From Coriobacteriaceae bacterium (GTDB taxonomy: Bacteria > Actinomycetota > Coriobacteriia > Coriobacteriales > Coriobacteriaceae), in NCBI GenBank assembly GCA_902362275.1, contig CABIWB010000009.1, forward strand, positions 20,734 through 84,733: a DNA stretch of 64,000 bases. Direction: 5' to 3'. Positions 7,876-15,330 of the stretch are shown here, in pieces. The notes beneath the pieces are model-generated. The model was not told the origin of the DNA and did not search any database. It worked only from the letters and a program-made list of their open reading frames with translations. How positions within the stretch are numbered: position 1 is the first letter of the stretch; each line of letters begins with the position of its first letter. The position numbers were made by a program, and so were the translations under genes.

Positions 7876-9093
7876 CTAGTCAAGTACCCGTTGCCTCTCC
7901 TCGACCATCTCGCAGAAGCCTCCCACATCCATGAGCCATTCTTGCTGTGAAGGCGTGTAGGTGGGGAAAAGCTGGGAGGGGATGACGAGCTGGAGCTTGC
8001 TGTCACGCATGGCGTTCGTGTAGTCCACGCTCACGGCGGGCTCCAGCGTGATAAGGTGCTTACGCTCGATGCGGTTCGCCTCCTCGAGCACCTGCCTCCA
8101 GCGCTCCTTGATGGTCGTCTTCGCACCGAGCATCGTAAGGCTCGAGGAGGGGAACCCCTCATCCCGGTAACACTCGATTGACGGAAAAATGAAGTCCGGC
8201 TTCGACTTTCCCTCGGTGTAGGGCTGTGCGGAGTATCGGATTCCCCTACCCTTGAACAGGAACTCAAGCTGGTGCTCGAACGCTGTGCCCGCGCGGGACT
8301 TCCTGCGCTGGAAGGTCGACATGGTGGTCTTCAGAATGCCGTCGACGTCGAGCTGGCCGTTCAAATAGGGCGCAAGGTCTCTCTCAAGCAGATGGCGCTC
8401 AAACACCTTGAACAGCAATTCCTCGCGCTCGTAGCACGCGAGCAGGCTTCGATCGGGGTCATCCGCCCAGTCGAGACCTTCAAGGGTTGAGATGGAGTAC
8501 TCCGTAAAGTCGATGCCCTTCGGAAACGTATGTCCAAACCTCTTGACCATATCGTCCAAGTAGATATCCGCGCTCAAGGGAGCGCGCGTCTCGATACCAA
8601 TCATGCCGAGGATGCGCGAGGCCACCGCACCGATACGGTTGCGCTCGCCCTTTGATACGGCATAGCCCGAGCGGTCGGGCTCCTCGAAGCCGAACAGCCA
8701 CCTCAGCTGCGACTCGATGGTCGAGCCTTTTTTAGCGAAGATGATGAGCAGCCCGAGGTCATCGGAGTTGGCGACCACCATGAGGTCGCCAGCGGATGCC
8801 TGCCTGATGGCGGGGTTGTCCTTGTAGTAGAGACGGTACTCGGTTCTCGTGGGATGTTTGCGGCGCGCATCGTACCAAGTCACGGTCCCGTCGCACATCT
8901 CCGGCTCCGCCTCGTCGCACATGTAGGCGAACGTGGTGCGGATGTCGCGGATGTCGTCGTCACCGAACAGCGACCTCAGCGGCAGCGTGCCGTTGAACTC
9001 GTGCTGATTACTCCTACCTGCGTCGATATCGACGTCCGCGAGGGTCTTCGAGACCGCGCCGTCGAAGTAGCTGCTAAGCGCCCCGTAATCCAT
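7876..9093 (-). CDS. EcoRII/Ecl18kI-family type II restriction endonuclease
   Basis: The 405-residue protein matches the EcoRII layout: an N-terminal region of about 200 residues and a C-terminal catalytic domain. The catalytic stretch reads GKSKPDFIFPS then LGAKTTIKERWRQVLEEANR and KHLITLEPAVS, which is the EcoRII-type arrangement of metal-binding acidic residue, lysine and recognition helix. EcoRII cuts CCWGG-type sites; the exact specificity here is inferred only. The gene overlaps the methyltransferase by 20 nt, so the pair is cotranscribed, methyltransferase first. Confidence 0.8.
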   Translation of the reverse strand: MDYGALSSYFDGAVSKTLADVDIDAGRSNQHEFNGTLPLRSLFGDDDIRDIRTTFAYMCDEAEPEMCDGTVTWYDARRKHPTRTEYRLYYKDNPAIRQASAGDLMVVANSDDLGLLIIFAKKGSTIESQLRWLFGFEEPDRSGYAVSKGERNRIGAVASRILGMIGIETRAPLSADIYLDDMVKRFGHTFPKGIDFTEYSISTLEGLDWADDPDRSLLACYEREELLFKVFERHLLERDLAPYLNGQLDVDGILKTTMSTFQRRKSRAGTAFEHQLEFLFKGRGIRYSAQPYTEGKSKPDFIFPSIECYRDEGFPSSSLTMLGAKTTIKERWRQVLEEANRIERKHLITLEPAVSVDYTNAMRDSKLQLVIPSQLFPTYTPSQQEWLMDVGGFCEMVEERQRVLD

Positions 9094-10246
9094 CCTGACA
9101 CGCTCCCATCATGAGCTTGGCCACCGACCGTATTACAGGGACCGTCACCGAATTGCCGAACTGGCGGTAGGCCTGTGTGTCGGAGACCGGGATTATGAAC
9201 CGGTCGGGAAATCCCTGCAAGCGCGCGCACTCTCTAGGGGTCAGCTTACGGGGGTTCTCGCCCTCGCCGCGCGAGACCAAGATCTCACTACCGTCCTTAT
9301 GATAGCGTGCGGAGAGCGTCCTCGTGGTGTCCGATGGAGTGATAAGACCGTAGCCGAACCCGTTGCCGGCGGCCTCGTGCTTGGCCTTGTATGCTTTCAA
9401 ATATGACCACAGCTTGTCGGAGAGCACGTACCTCGCGTCCGCATCCTCCTCCAGAATCTCCGCGGCTTTCTGACCACTGTTCGGGCAGTCGAGGTCGTCC
9501 CAAGAGAACTCCACATCGTCGCGAAAGCCAACAATGTAGATGCGCTCGCGGTGCTGGCATGTCCAACCCTTGGAGTCCAGAACCTTGTAGTGAACGTGGT
9601 AACCGAGCTCGTCCTGGAGGACCTGCATGATGACGTCGAACGTTCTGCCCCTGTCGTGACTGATCAGATTCTTCACGTTCTCGAGCAGGAACGCCTTCGG
9701 GCGCTTCTCGTTCAGGATGCGTGCAACCTCGAAGAAGAGCGTGCCCTGCGTCTTGTCTTCGAAGCCCGTAGCGCGACCAAGGGAGCGCTTCTTGGACACA
9801 CCCGCAAGCGAGAACGGCTGGCATGGAAAGCCAGCGAGCAGCACGTCGAAGTCGGGGATGTCTGAAGCGGCGACCTCACGGATGTCCCCCGCCGGGGTTT
9901 CGCCGTAGTTCATGCGGTAGGTCTTCTGCGCAAACTTATCCCACTCGCAGGAGAAGACGCACCTGCCGCCCAGCTCCTGGAACGGCATGCGGATCCCGCC
10001 GATGCCCGCGAACAGGTCGATGAAGGTGAAGGCAGGCTTCCCCTCCCCTGCGGGTGCAAAGGGGGCGCGATGGCCGAGGGTGGAGATGTACTTCGACTCG
10101 GCTGCGGTGGGCCTTGTTTCGCCTGCCTCCCAGCGGCGCACCGTTCGCTCGCCGTTGGGGCCCATGCCTAGGGCAGCGGCGAATTCCTTCTGAGTCAAGC
10201 CGAGCTCCTGTCTCTTGGCCTTTACCTCATCTGCTGATAATTGCAT
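9074..10246 (-). CDS. DNA cytosine-5 methyltransferase with N-terminal HTH
   Basis: The 390-residue enzyme starts at ATG 10246 behind AGAAGG. Residues 1-60 form an XRE-like helix-turn-helix (KRQELGLTQKEFAAALGM...RTVRRWEAGETRP). The catalytic part shows motif I (FIDLFAGIGGIR), the catalytic cysteine in GFPCQPFS (motif IV), ENVKNL (VI), RERIYIVGF (VIII) and QFGNSVTVPV (X). An N-terminal HTH is typical of M.EcoRII and M.SsoII, which repress their own gene through it. A matching palindrome lies 24 nt upstream (10270-10284). The paired restriction enzyme is EcoRII-like, so the pair probably recognises a CCNGG or CCWGG-type sequence. Confidence 0.88.
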   Translation of the reverse strand: MQLSADEVKAKRQELGLTQKEFAAALGMGPNGERTVRRWEAGETRPTAAESKYISTLGHRAPFAPAGEGKPAFTFIDLFAGIGGIRMPFQELGGRCVFSCEWDKFAQKTYRMNYGETPAGDIREVAASDIPDFDVLLAGFPCQPFSLAGVSKKRSLGRATGFEDKTQGTLFFEVARILNEKRPKAFLLENVKNLISHDRGRTFDVIMQVLQDELGYHVHYKVLDSKGWTCQHRERIYIVGFRDDVEFSWDDLDCPNSGQKAAEILEEDADARYVLSDKLWSYLKAYKAKHEAAGNGFGYGLITPSDTTRTLSARYHKDGSEILVSRGEGENPRKLTPRECARLQGFPDRFIIPVSDTQAYRQFGNSVTVPVIRSVAKLMMGACQDGLRGA

Positions 10247-10623
10247 GACGCACCTTCTGGATAGATAACAGGACAATATGTCCTCATTTTGCCACAGGGA
10301 TGAAGAGATAAACTCGTCAGAATAGCAACCTTGCCCCAAACCATGGGTTTCTCACGTCTCCCACATCCGACAATCCATGTACCACTCAAACCGCGAAGAC
10401 CCATCTAACCACCGTTGCGTTCTATACGATAGTCGTTCGCCAGGACATTTTTCTGCCGCCGCAGTCATTAGTCCAAGTGAAAAGCGGCAAGCCGAGAACC
10501 TCACGCCTCTCCATCATCAATCATTCCATTTCACAAATGACGCAGCGGCGCAATTAGCAACGCGGAGCATGGAACCATGCTATACCCGTCCAAACGATAT
10601 TGTCCGCGCCCAACAGCTATCAA
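10247..10623. other. Gene-poor spacer upstream of the methyltransferase
   Basis: No convincing gene is visible in these 377 bp. The right end is the methyltransferase leader with its palindrome at 10270-10284. The rest is AT-richer than its surroundings, with only short shadow frames. Confidence 0.5.
10270..10284. promoter_or_regulatory. Candidate operator of the methyltransferase HTH
   Basis: AGGACA and TGTCCT form a perfect inverted repeat with a 3-nt spacer (AGGACAATATGTCCT). The same arms occur, from memory, in the 15-bp regulatory site bound by the N-terminal domain of M.SsoII. It lies 24 nt before the start codon of an enzyme of that class. Confidence 0.6.
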
Positions 10624-10863
10624 TCAATTTACCTTGGCCTGCTGGCGCAGAGAGTGCAGCCAAGCCTCATGATCATCGTAACAATAAAGAACATGGGATC
10701 GCGAGGATTTGCCGAGGCGAATGTACTCCGGCCCCTTACTAGGACAGCGCCAATTTGCAAGGGTCTTCGCGTTTACGCCAATCAACTTTGCTGCCTCTTC
10801 ACTCGAAAACGCAAGCGGGCGTACGGATTCAACAGCGCATGTCACGCCGTTTGCTCCACCCAT
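10624..10863 (-). CDS. Excisionase/AlpA-like helix-turn-helix protein, 79 aa
   Basis: The core FSSEEAAKLIGVNAKTLANWRCPSKGPEYIRLGKSSRSHVLYCYDD (residues about 19-63) has the MerR-like HTH_17 pattern shared by phage and integrative-element excisionases and AlpA regulators: helix, turn, NWR recognition helix, then a beta wing with the GKSSRSHVLY signature. No integrase is present in the window. It lies just inside the right GTTACAGATTGAG copy and so may be a remnant of the element that brought in the island. Confidence 0.65.
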   Translation of the reverse strand: MGGANGVTCAVESVRPLAFSSEEAAKLIGVNAKTLANWRCPSKGPEYIRLGKSSRSHVLYCYDDHEAWLHSLRQQAKVN

Positions 10864-10896
10864 AAAGACCCTCAGACTCTCCGATCACACCCACCC

Positions 10897-10909
10897 GTTA
10901 CAGATTGAG
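10897..10909. repeat. Right copy of the island-edge motif GTTACAGATTGAG
   Basis: This 13-bp exact match to 2222-2234 lies in the same orientation, about 8.7 kb away. It could be an attachment-site core or simply another member of a dispersed palindromic repeat family. Confidence 0.5.
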
Positions 10910-10977
10910 ACAATTTGACGGTACCGAATTCTTGTCAAGGCGTGGTACAATTGTGTCCCAACGCAAAGGAGGTACCT

Positions 10978-11244
10978 ATGCCCACCTGTGTGCCCGTCCG
11001 AGACATGAAGGACACCGCTGCATTTACCGCGCTTGTTGAGTCCGAGCGCGACGTCACCGTAACTAAGAACGGCTATGAGGCCATGCACTGCATCAGCAGC
11101 GACCAGTATCGTCTCATGCAAGACGAAATCGCCAAAGCCAAGCTGCTGTCTCGTATGATGTTGGCAGAAGACGAGATATCGCAAGGCGACTACAGCGACT
11201 ACGACTCCTTCGCGACCGCGATACGAGACAAATATGGCCTATAA
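10978..11244 (+). CDS. Type II antitoxin, Phd/YefM family
   Basis: The 88-residue protein starts at ATG 10978 with a strong AAAGGAGG site. The N-terminus (VPVRDMKDTAAFTALVES...VTVTKNGYEAMHCISSDQY) follows the Phd/YefM fold that dimerises and binds the operator. The C-terminal tail, which should wrap the toxin, is acidic and ends GDYSDYDSFATAIRDKYGL. The stop codon overlaps the toxin start by 11 nt, the classic coupling of toxin-antitoxin operons. A TACAAT box lies at 10946-10951. Confidence 0.85.
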   Translation: MPTCVPVRDMKDTAAFTALVESERDVTVTKNGYEAMHCISSDQYRLMQDEIAKAKLLSRMMLAEDEISQGDYSDYDSFATAIRDKYGL

Positions 11245-11539
11245 CGTCGTAATACTCGAAAGCGCACAATATGAATACGAGGCTATTGTCAGATACCTTG
11301 CTCAAATCCTTATGAACCCACGTGCAGCAGGCAATTTTGTTGCTGAGTTTGAATATCAGCTTGATCTGCTTCGCGAGCAGCCGCTCCTACGGCCCCTCTC
11401 CCACATACGAGAGCTGGCGGCACGCAATTATCGATCGTTTACCGTCAACAAATACGTGTGTCTTTACAAGTTTGAGCGCGATACGATCTATATCGCCCAT
11501 GTCTTTCATCAGTCACAGGACTACGGCCGCCTGGTCTAG
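11234..11539 (+). CDS. RelE/ParE-family toxin
   Basis: The 101-residue protein has the ParE/RelE pattern: N-terminal strand and helix (YNVVILESAQYEYEAIVRYLAQ), a central Arg-containing stretch (LREQPLLRPLSHIRELAARNYRSF), then strands with KYVCLYKFERDTIYIAHVFHQSQDY. Toxins of this superfamily cleave mRNA at the ribosome or poison gyrase; the sequence alone does not say which. It is the second gene of the toxin-antitoxin pair and forms the right border of the accessory block. Confidence 0.85.
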   Translation: MAYNVVILESAQYEYEAIVRYLAQILMNPRAAGNFVAEFEYQLDLLREQPLLRPLSHIRELAARNYRSFTVNKYVCLYKFERDTIYIAHVFHQSQDYGRLV

Positions 11540-11580
11540 CCCACAAACTGAATACTTGGTCCGATCTCCCGCAGCGCTTG

Positions 11581-12345
11581 CTAACAAATGACCTGCGTGT
11601 GCTCCTCGATGGCGGCGCGATCCTCGGCGGTAATACCCGGCTCGCACACCACGGCGTCCAAATTGTCCAGGCGGCAGAAGGTGTAGAAGTCGCGCTTGCC
11701 GATCTTGCTGGAGTCGGCGATCAGATAGCGCGAGTCGGCCTTGCTAAAGGCGAGCTGCTGGATACGACCCTCATCCATATTGGACGTAGACACATCGCCA
11801 TCCAGAATGCCGTTGGCGCCGATAAACGCCGCATCGATACCCAACGCACGCAGAGTATCCTCGGCCGTTGGCCCCACAAAAGCGGCGGTGCGGCGACGGT
11901 ACATACCGCCCACGAGGCACAGGTCGCAGTCTTCGCGCGCCTCAAGCAAGTTAAACACCGAAAGCGAATTGGTCACGATGCGCAGGCGAAACGCCGGCAG
12001 CATCGAGGCCATCTGCTCAACCGTGGTGCCCGTACCCAAAAAGATGGTCGAGCCCTCCTCGATGAGCTCAACGGCGCGGCGCGCGATCTGCAGCTTTTCC
12101 TCGGCATGCTTGGTACGCTTTTCGCTGTGCGAATACTCGTGGCGCAACATAGCATGTGGACGGCCCTGTGCACTACGGGCGCCGCCGTGCACGCGCTCGA
12201 TCTCGCCTAGGCTCGCAAGCTCCTCAAGATCGCGGCGGATCGTCATATCCGAGACGCCCAGTGCATCCGAAATCTCCTTGACCGAGACCGTGCCCTGCTC
12301 CTCGAGCAGCTGCCGAACCTTATCCTGTCGCTCTGCCTTAATCAC
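11581..12345 (-). CDS. DeoR-family transcriptional repressor (LacR/GatR-like)
   Basis: The 254-residue protein has an N-terminal winged helix (residues 6-58: LLEEQGTVSVKEISDALGVSDMTIRRDLEEL) and a C-terminal sugar-phosphate sensor domain with FLGTGTTVEQMA and AFIGANGI, the phosphosugar pocket of DeoR regulators. Members near tagatose-6-P genes respond to sugar phosphates of that pathway. It is divergent from galM with a 206-bp spacer, which suggests control of galM or the nearby lac/tagatose genes. Confidence 0.85.
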   Translation of the reverse strand: MIKAERQDKVRQLLEEQGTVSVKEISDALGVSDMTIRRDLEELASLGEIERVHGGARSAQGRPHAMLRHEYSHSEKRTKHAEEKLQIARRAVELIEEGSTIFLGTGTTVEQMASMLPAFRLRIVTNSLSVFNLLEAREDCDLCLVGGMYRRRTAAFVGPTAEDTLRALGIDAAFIGANGILDGDVSTSNMDEGRIQQLAFSKADSRYLIADSSKIGKRDFYTFCRLDNLDAVVCEPGITAEDRAAIEEHTQVIC

Positions 12346-12380
12346 GATGAATCCTCGCCGTTCTTTGCGCGCATATCATT

Positions 12381-12400
12381 CAAACAGTAACGAACAAATT
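12381..12400. promoter_or_regulatory. Candidate DeoR operator between deoR-like gene and galM
   Basis: On the minus strand this segment reads TTTGTTCGTTACTGTTTG, with two TTTG/GTT-type repeats like those recognised by DeoR/LacR proteins. It is only a motif-level resemblance. Confidence 0.25.
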
Positions 12401-12551
12401 GTATCAGACTCGTACGCGTCAAAAATGAACGCCCGCACAGCTCCAATCATCACTTTTTTGAGAAAAATACCCCCTGCTTTAGTGGGGTGTAGTGATAATC
12501 TCGCCTGTTCGCGCTACAGTTTGTCCGAAATATCTCGATGTTAGGAACCAA

Positions 12552-13604
12552 ATGATCACTTCCGAGCTTTTCGGCACCGCGCCGTGCGGTACCCCCGTTC
12601 ATCGTTACACCCTCAACGGGCCCGAGATCTGCGTTCGCATTATGGACTATGGCGCCACCGTGCTGGGTATCGATGTGCCTGACATTCCCGGCAACGTGCG
12701 CGATGTGGTGCTGGGCTTCGATAAGCTCGAGGATTACTTTGACAACCCCGCCTGCTTTGGCGCGACCATCGGCCCTGTGGCCAACCGCACTGCAGGTGCC
12801 ACGATCACCATCGCTGGCACGGACTGGCATATGCCGGCCAACGAAGGCGCCAACAACCTACACAGCGATCTTGAGCACGGCCTGCACAAGCGCGTGTGGG
12901 ACGTTGAGCTCGACGATACTCACAACGCCGTGCGCATGACCACCTCGCTTAAGGACGGTGAGCTGGGTCTTCCCGGCAACCGCACCTTTACCGCTGTGTT
13001 TACCGTTACACGCACCGGCGTCTTTCGCATCGAGTATGGCTGCGAGAGCAACCGCGCCACCTACGTGTCCATGACCAACCACACGTACTTTAACCTTGCC
13101 GGTCATAACGCCGGCATGGACTGCGAGCACTTCTTTGTTGCCAACGCTGCCCACTACCTCCCCATCAACGACCAGAATATCCCCACCGGCGAGATCGCTC
13201 CGGTCGAGGGCACGCCGTTTGATTTCCGTGAGCTGCGCCCCGTCGCGCCCGGCATGGAAGCCGACGACCCGCAGATTAAGCAGGCCCGCGGCTACGACCA
13301 CTGCCTGTGCATCGATGGCTATCAGTACGGTCGCAACCTGCGCCGCGCGATGCACGTCGAGGAGATGTGGACCGGCCGTGAGCTGGACTACTACACCACC
13401 GCCCCGGGTGTGCAGCTCTACACCGGCAACTGGCTGGGCGACGAGCACGCCAAGGACGACACCAACTATGGCTGGGGCGCCGGCTTTGCCCTCGAGGCAG
13501 AGATGTACCCCGACACGCCGCACCAGCCGCTGTTCCCGCAGGGCATTGTGGGCCCGGGTCACCCCTACAGCAATGTGATCGAATATCACTTTATGAGGCA
13601 CTAA
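12552..13604 (+). CDS. galM: Aldose 1-epimerase (galactose mutarotase)
   Basis: The 350-residue enzyme interconverts alpha and beta galactose. The start chosen is ATG 12552, preceded by TTAGGA; the longer in-frame start at 12492 would add residues with no family match. Family features are the ATVLGIDVPD N-terminus, GFDKLEDYFDNPACFGATIGPVANR, the catalytic His in MTNHTYFNLAG, and the C-terminal glutamate region GFALEAEMYPDTPHQP. It is divergent from the DeoR regulator. Confidence 0.9.
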   Translation: MITSELFGTAPCGTPVHRYTLNGPEICVRIMDYGATVLGIDVPDIPGNVRDVVLGFDKLEDYFDNPACFGATIGPVANRTAGATITIAGTDWHMPANEGANNLHSDLEHGLHKRVWDVELDDTHNAVRMTTSLKDGELGLPGNRTFTAVFTVTRTGVFRIEYGCESNRATYVSMTNHTYFNLAGHNAGMDCEHFFVANAAHYLPINDQNIPTGEIAPVEGTPFDFRELRPVAPGMEADDPQIKQARGYDHCLCIDGYQYGRNLRRAMHVEEMWTGRELDYYTTAPGVQLYTGNWLGDEHAKDDTNYGWGAGFALEAEMYPDTPHQPLFPQGIVGPGHPYSNVIEYHFMRH

Positions 13605-13630
13605 GCCCACAGCGCGACATATCGCACAGC

Positions 13631-13662
13631 AGCGCCCGCCGGCACCACCGCCGACGGGCGCT
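13631..13662 (+). terminator. Hairpin terminator after galM
   Basis: AGCGCCCG at 13631-13638 pairs with CGGGCGCT at 13655-13662, with further pairing inside and a short TTTG after it. Confidence 0.65.
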
Positions 13663-13670
13663 TTGCTACC

Positions 13671-13699
13671 TAGTCATTGGGGACGTTCTTACATGACTA
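13671..13699. repeat. 29-bp palindromic repeat, copy 1 (TAGTCATT ... ATGACTA)
   Basis: The outer arms CTAGTCAT/ATGACTAG enclose GGGACGTTCTTA. The reverse complement of 48980-49008 matches it at 27 of 29 positions. It overlaps the stop codon of the IIB-like gene. Confidence 0.7.
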
Positions 13700-14168
13700 G
13701 TTGGATGGGGTCGGGATTGGAGCTGGGGAGATAGCGGATTTCTAGCTCTATGCCGAGCGCCTGCAGCTCTTTGAGGGCTGCGACATCTGCGTCATCTACG
13801 GCGACTGCGGGCGTTATGGGGTGCTTGCCCTCCCCTGCCTGCATATGGCCGATGCTGATCTTGGCGATCGGCACACCACCCTTAACCAGCGCGAGCGCAT
13901 CGACGGGTGAGGCTACCATGATCAGAATCCACTGACGCGGCGTTGCGGTATGAATGATGTCGATGGTCCTTTGCACCGAGAAAAACCGTGTCCAGACGCC
14001 TTCTGGCGCCGCCACCCTCATGGGTGCCCATTGGCGCGAATCCGCCGCGATCTCATCGTTGACGATTAGGACAAGGTTGGAACCCACGGCTTCGTTCCAC
14101 AGCTCAACGTCTTGCCCGTAAATGAAACGGTCGTCGATACGCGTGAGAAGGATCTTGGGATGAGCCAT
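13689..14168 (-). CDS. Orphan PTS IIB of mannose family with the active-site His replaced by Tyr
   Basis: The 159-residue protein aligns along its whole length with the intact IIB at 23472-23954. That IIB has RIDNRLVHGQ with the phosphorylated histidine at residue 17. Here the same stretch reads RIDDRFIYGQ: the codon is TAC, tyrosine, one base from CAC. It therefore should not carry phosphate from IIA to sugar. No IIA, IIC or IID accompanies it. The rest of the fold is well preserved (WNEAVGSNLVLIVNDEIAAD, VKGGVPIAKISIGHMQ), so it may be recently inactivated or have a regulatory role. The start at 14168 is chosen by alignment with the intact paralogue. Confidence 0.85.
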   Translation of the reverse strand: MAHPKILLTRIDDRFIYGQDVELWNEAVGSNLVLIVNDEIAADSRQWAPMRVAAPEGVWTRFFSVQRTIDIIHTATPRQWILIMVASPVDALALVKGGVPIAKISIGHMQAGEGKHPITPAVAVDDADVAALKELQALGIELEIRYLPSSNPDPIQLVM

Positions 14169-14375
14169 GGCTGCCCCATTCTGTTTGAGACCCATATGAG
14201 CGGGACGTCGGCCACCAGCTCAATAGCAGGTCAAGCGCCAAATGGACGCCGCAGACATCACGTCTCCAATATTAGTGCATTTAAAGTGAGAAAAGCCGTC
14301 AGAACACTTGCGCGGATGTGCGATGTCCCGTATCATAGACAGCCGTTGACGCCTCAGTTGCGTCACCACATGGCC

Positions 14376-14451
14376 GCCAGCGTAGCTCAGTTGGTAGAGC
14401 ACCGCTCTCGTAAAGCGGGGGTCACCGGTTCGAGCCCGGTCGCTGGCTCCA
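14376..14451 (+). tRNA. tRNA-Thr (anticodon CGT)
   Basis: The cloverleaf is clear: acceptor GCCAGCG/CGCTGGC, D-arm GCTCAGTTGGTAGAGC, anticodon stem CCGCT/AGCGG around loop CTCGTAA (anticodon CGT, reading ACG), T-arm CCGGTTCGAGCCCGG, and an encoded CCA end at 14449-14451. Confidence 0.95.
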
Positions 14452-14462
14452 TTGCACAAGAT

Positions 14463-14486
14463 AGCCGCCTTTGGGCGGCTTTTTTG
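14463..14486 (+). terminator. Terminator after tRNA-Thr
   Basis: AGCCGCC at 14463-14469 and GGCGGCT at 14474-14480 form a 7-bp stem with a TTTG loop, followed by six T. Confidence 0.85.
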
Positions 14487-14550
14487 TTGCCGATTTCGAG
14501 CGCATATCCGCCAATCCAAGCACAACGCCGCCGGCAACTCCCCTACGCAA

Positions 14551-14601
14551 CAAAAAGCCCCGCCAACCGCAATCCCCAAAGGAACCGCGATCAGCGGGGC
14601 T
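14551..14601 (-). terminator. Terminator for the yhcH-like gene
   Basis: On the minus strand AGCCCCGC (14601-14594) pairs with GCGGGGCT (14563-14556), followed by a TTTTTG run. Confidence 0.65.
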
Positions 14602-14659
14602 CAAGCGCGCCCCTCAATGGGATCACGCCAGCATGCGAACAACTCAGCCGAGCAGCGCG

Positions 14660-15133
14660 CTACTCCTCCCAGTAAGCATCTGCAAGCAGCTTAAAGCAAA
14701 TCTTCTTGACCGGCTGCACGCCATCGCCCGGGAACTCAAGCGTGGGCATATGAGGCTCGCCGGCAACGAACAGCGCGAACTTGTCGTCGGCAAGATCGCC
14801 GGCGATCGAGGCGTCGGAATCAACCAGGTCGTAGTCGTCCTTCTCGTCAAACTCCTGAACCAGCGTCAGGCTGCCCGTGGCGACCTTAAAGGCCTCGCGA
14901 CCCTCGACATCGATCTGCAGGTCGTGATAGCGCTGATGCGTCTCATAGTGAGCCTCGGTCTCGGGACGCGTCGTGGGAGCCATGACGTTCGCAAAGACCT
15001 TGTCGCCCAGAATCGGATGGCTGCCGACCTCGAGCTCCGCCGGGTCGTTCTCCTCGAGCCAGTCGATCAGCACGTCGAGGCCCTTGAGCATTCCGCGGTA
15101 TTCCTCGATATCGCCCAGTGCACCGTAAATCAT
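14660..15133 (-). CDS. YhcH/YjgK/YiaL family protein (DUF386)
   Basis: The 157-residue cupin-type protein carries the family features MIYGALGDIEEY at the start, HYETHQRYHDLQIDVEGREAF with conserved His residues in the middle, and FALFVAGEPHMPTLEFPGDG near the end. Relatives occur beside sialic acid, galactose and beta-galactosidase genes and probably act as sugar anomerases or epimerases. Its place next to a nagA fragment and lacC fits amino-sugar or galactose metabolism; the exact reaction is unknown. Confidence 0.85.
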   Translation of the reverse strand: MIYGALGDIEEYRGMLKGLDVLIDWLEENDPAELEVGSHPILGDKVFANVMAPTTRPETEAHYETHQRYHDLQIDVEGREAFKVATGSLTLVQEFDEKDDYDLVDSDASIAGDLADDKFALFVAGEPHMPTLEFPGDGVQPVKKICFKLLADAYWEE

Positions 15134-15165
15134 CTAAATCCCCTCTCGGATCGTTTCTTTGGCGG

Positions 15166-15300
15166 CTACTCGGCAAACGCGTTACCGACGCTGTTGCCAC
15201 CCACATACGTCTCGACCAAGGTAAGGTCGGGACTGAACACGACAAAGTCGGCATCGCGCCCCAGCATAATGTTACTGCACTTGTCGTCGACATGAGCTAG
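15166..15300 (-). pseudogene. C-terminal fragment of a second nagA
   Basis: The minus-strand frame ending at the TAG (15168-15166) reads LAHVDDKCSNIMLGRDADFV... and closes NSVGNAFAE. This matches the last 44 residues of the intact nagA at 18024 (SAHIEDKCGSIMPGRDADFV...QSVGNAFTE), with only a few substitutions. Upstream of about 15300 the similarity stops and a TAA soon closes the frame. There is no start or ribosome-binding site. It is a leftover of a deleted nagA paralogue between yhcH and lacC. Confidence 0.85.
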
Positions 15301-15330
15301 CAAGCGATGCCGGGGCCGACGCCCAAGCTC

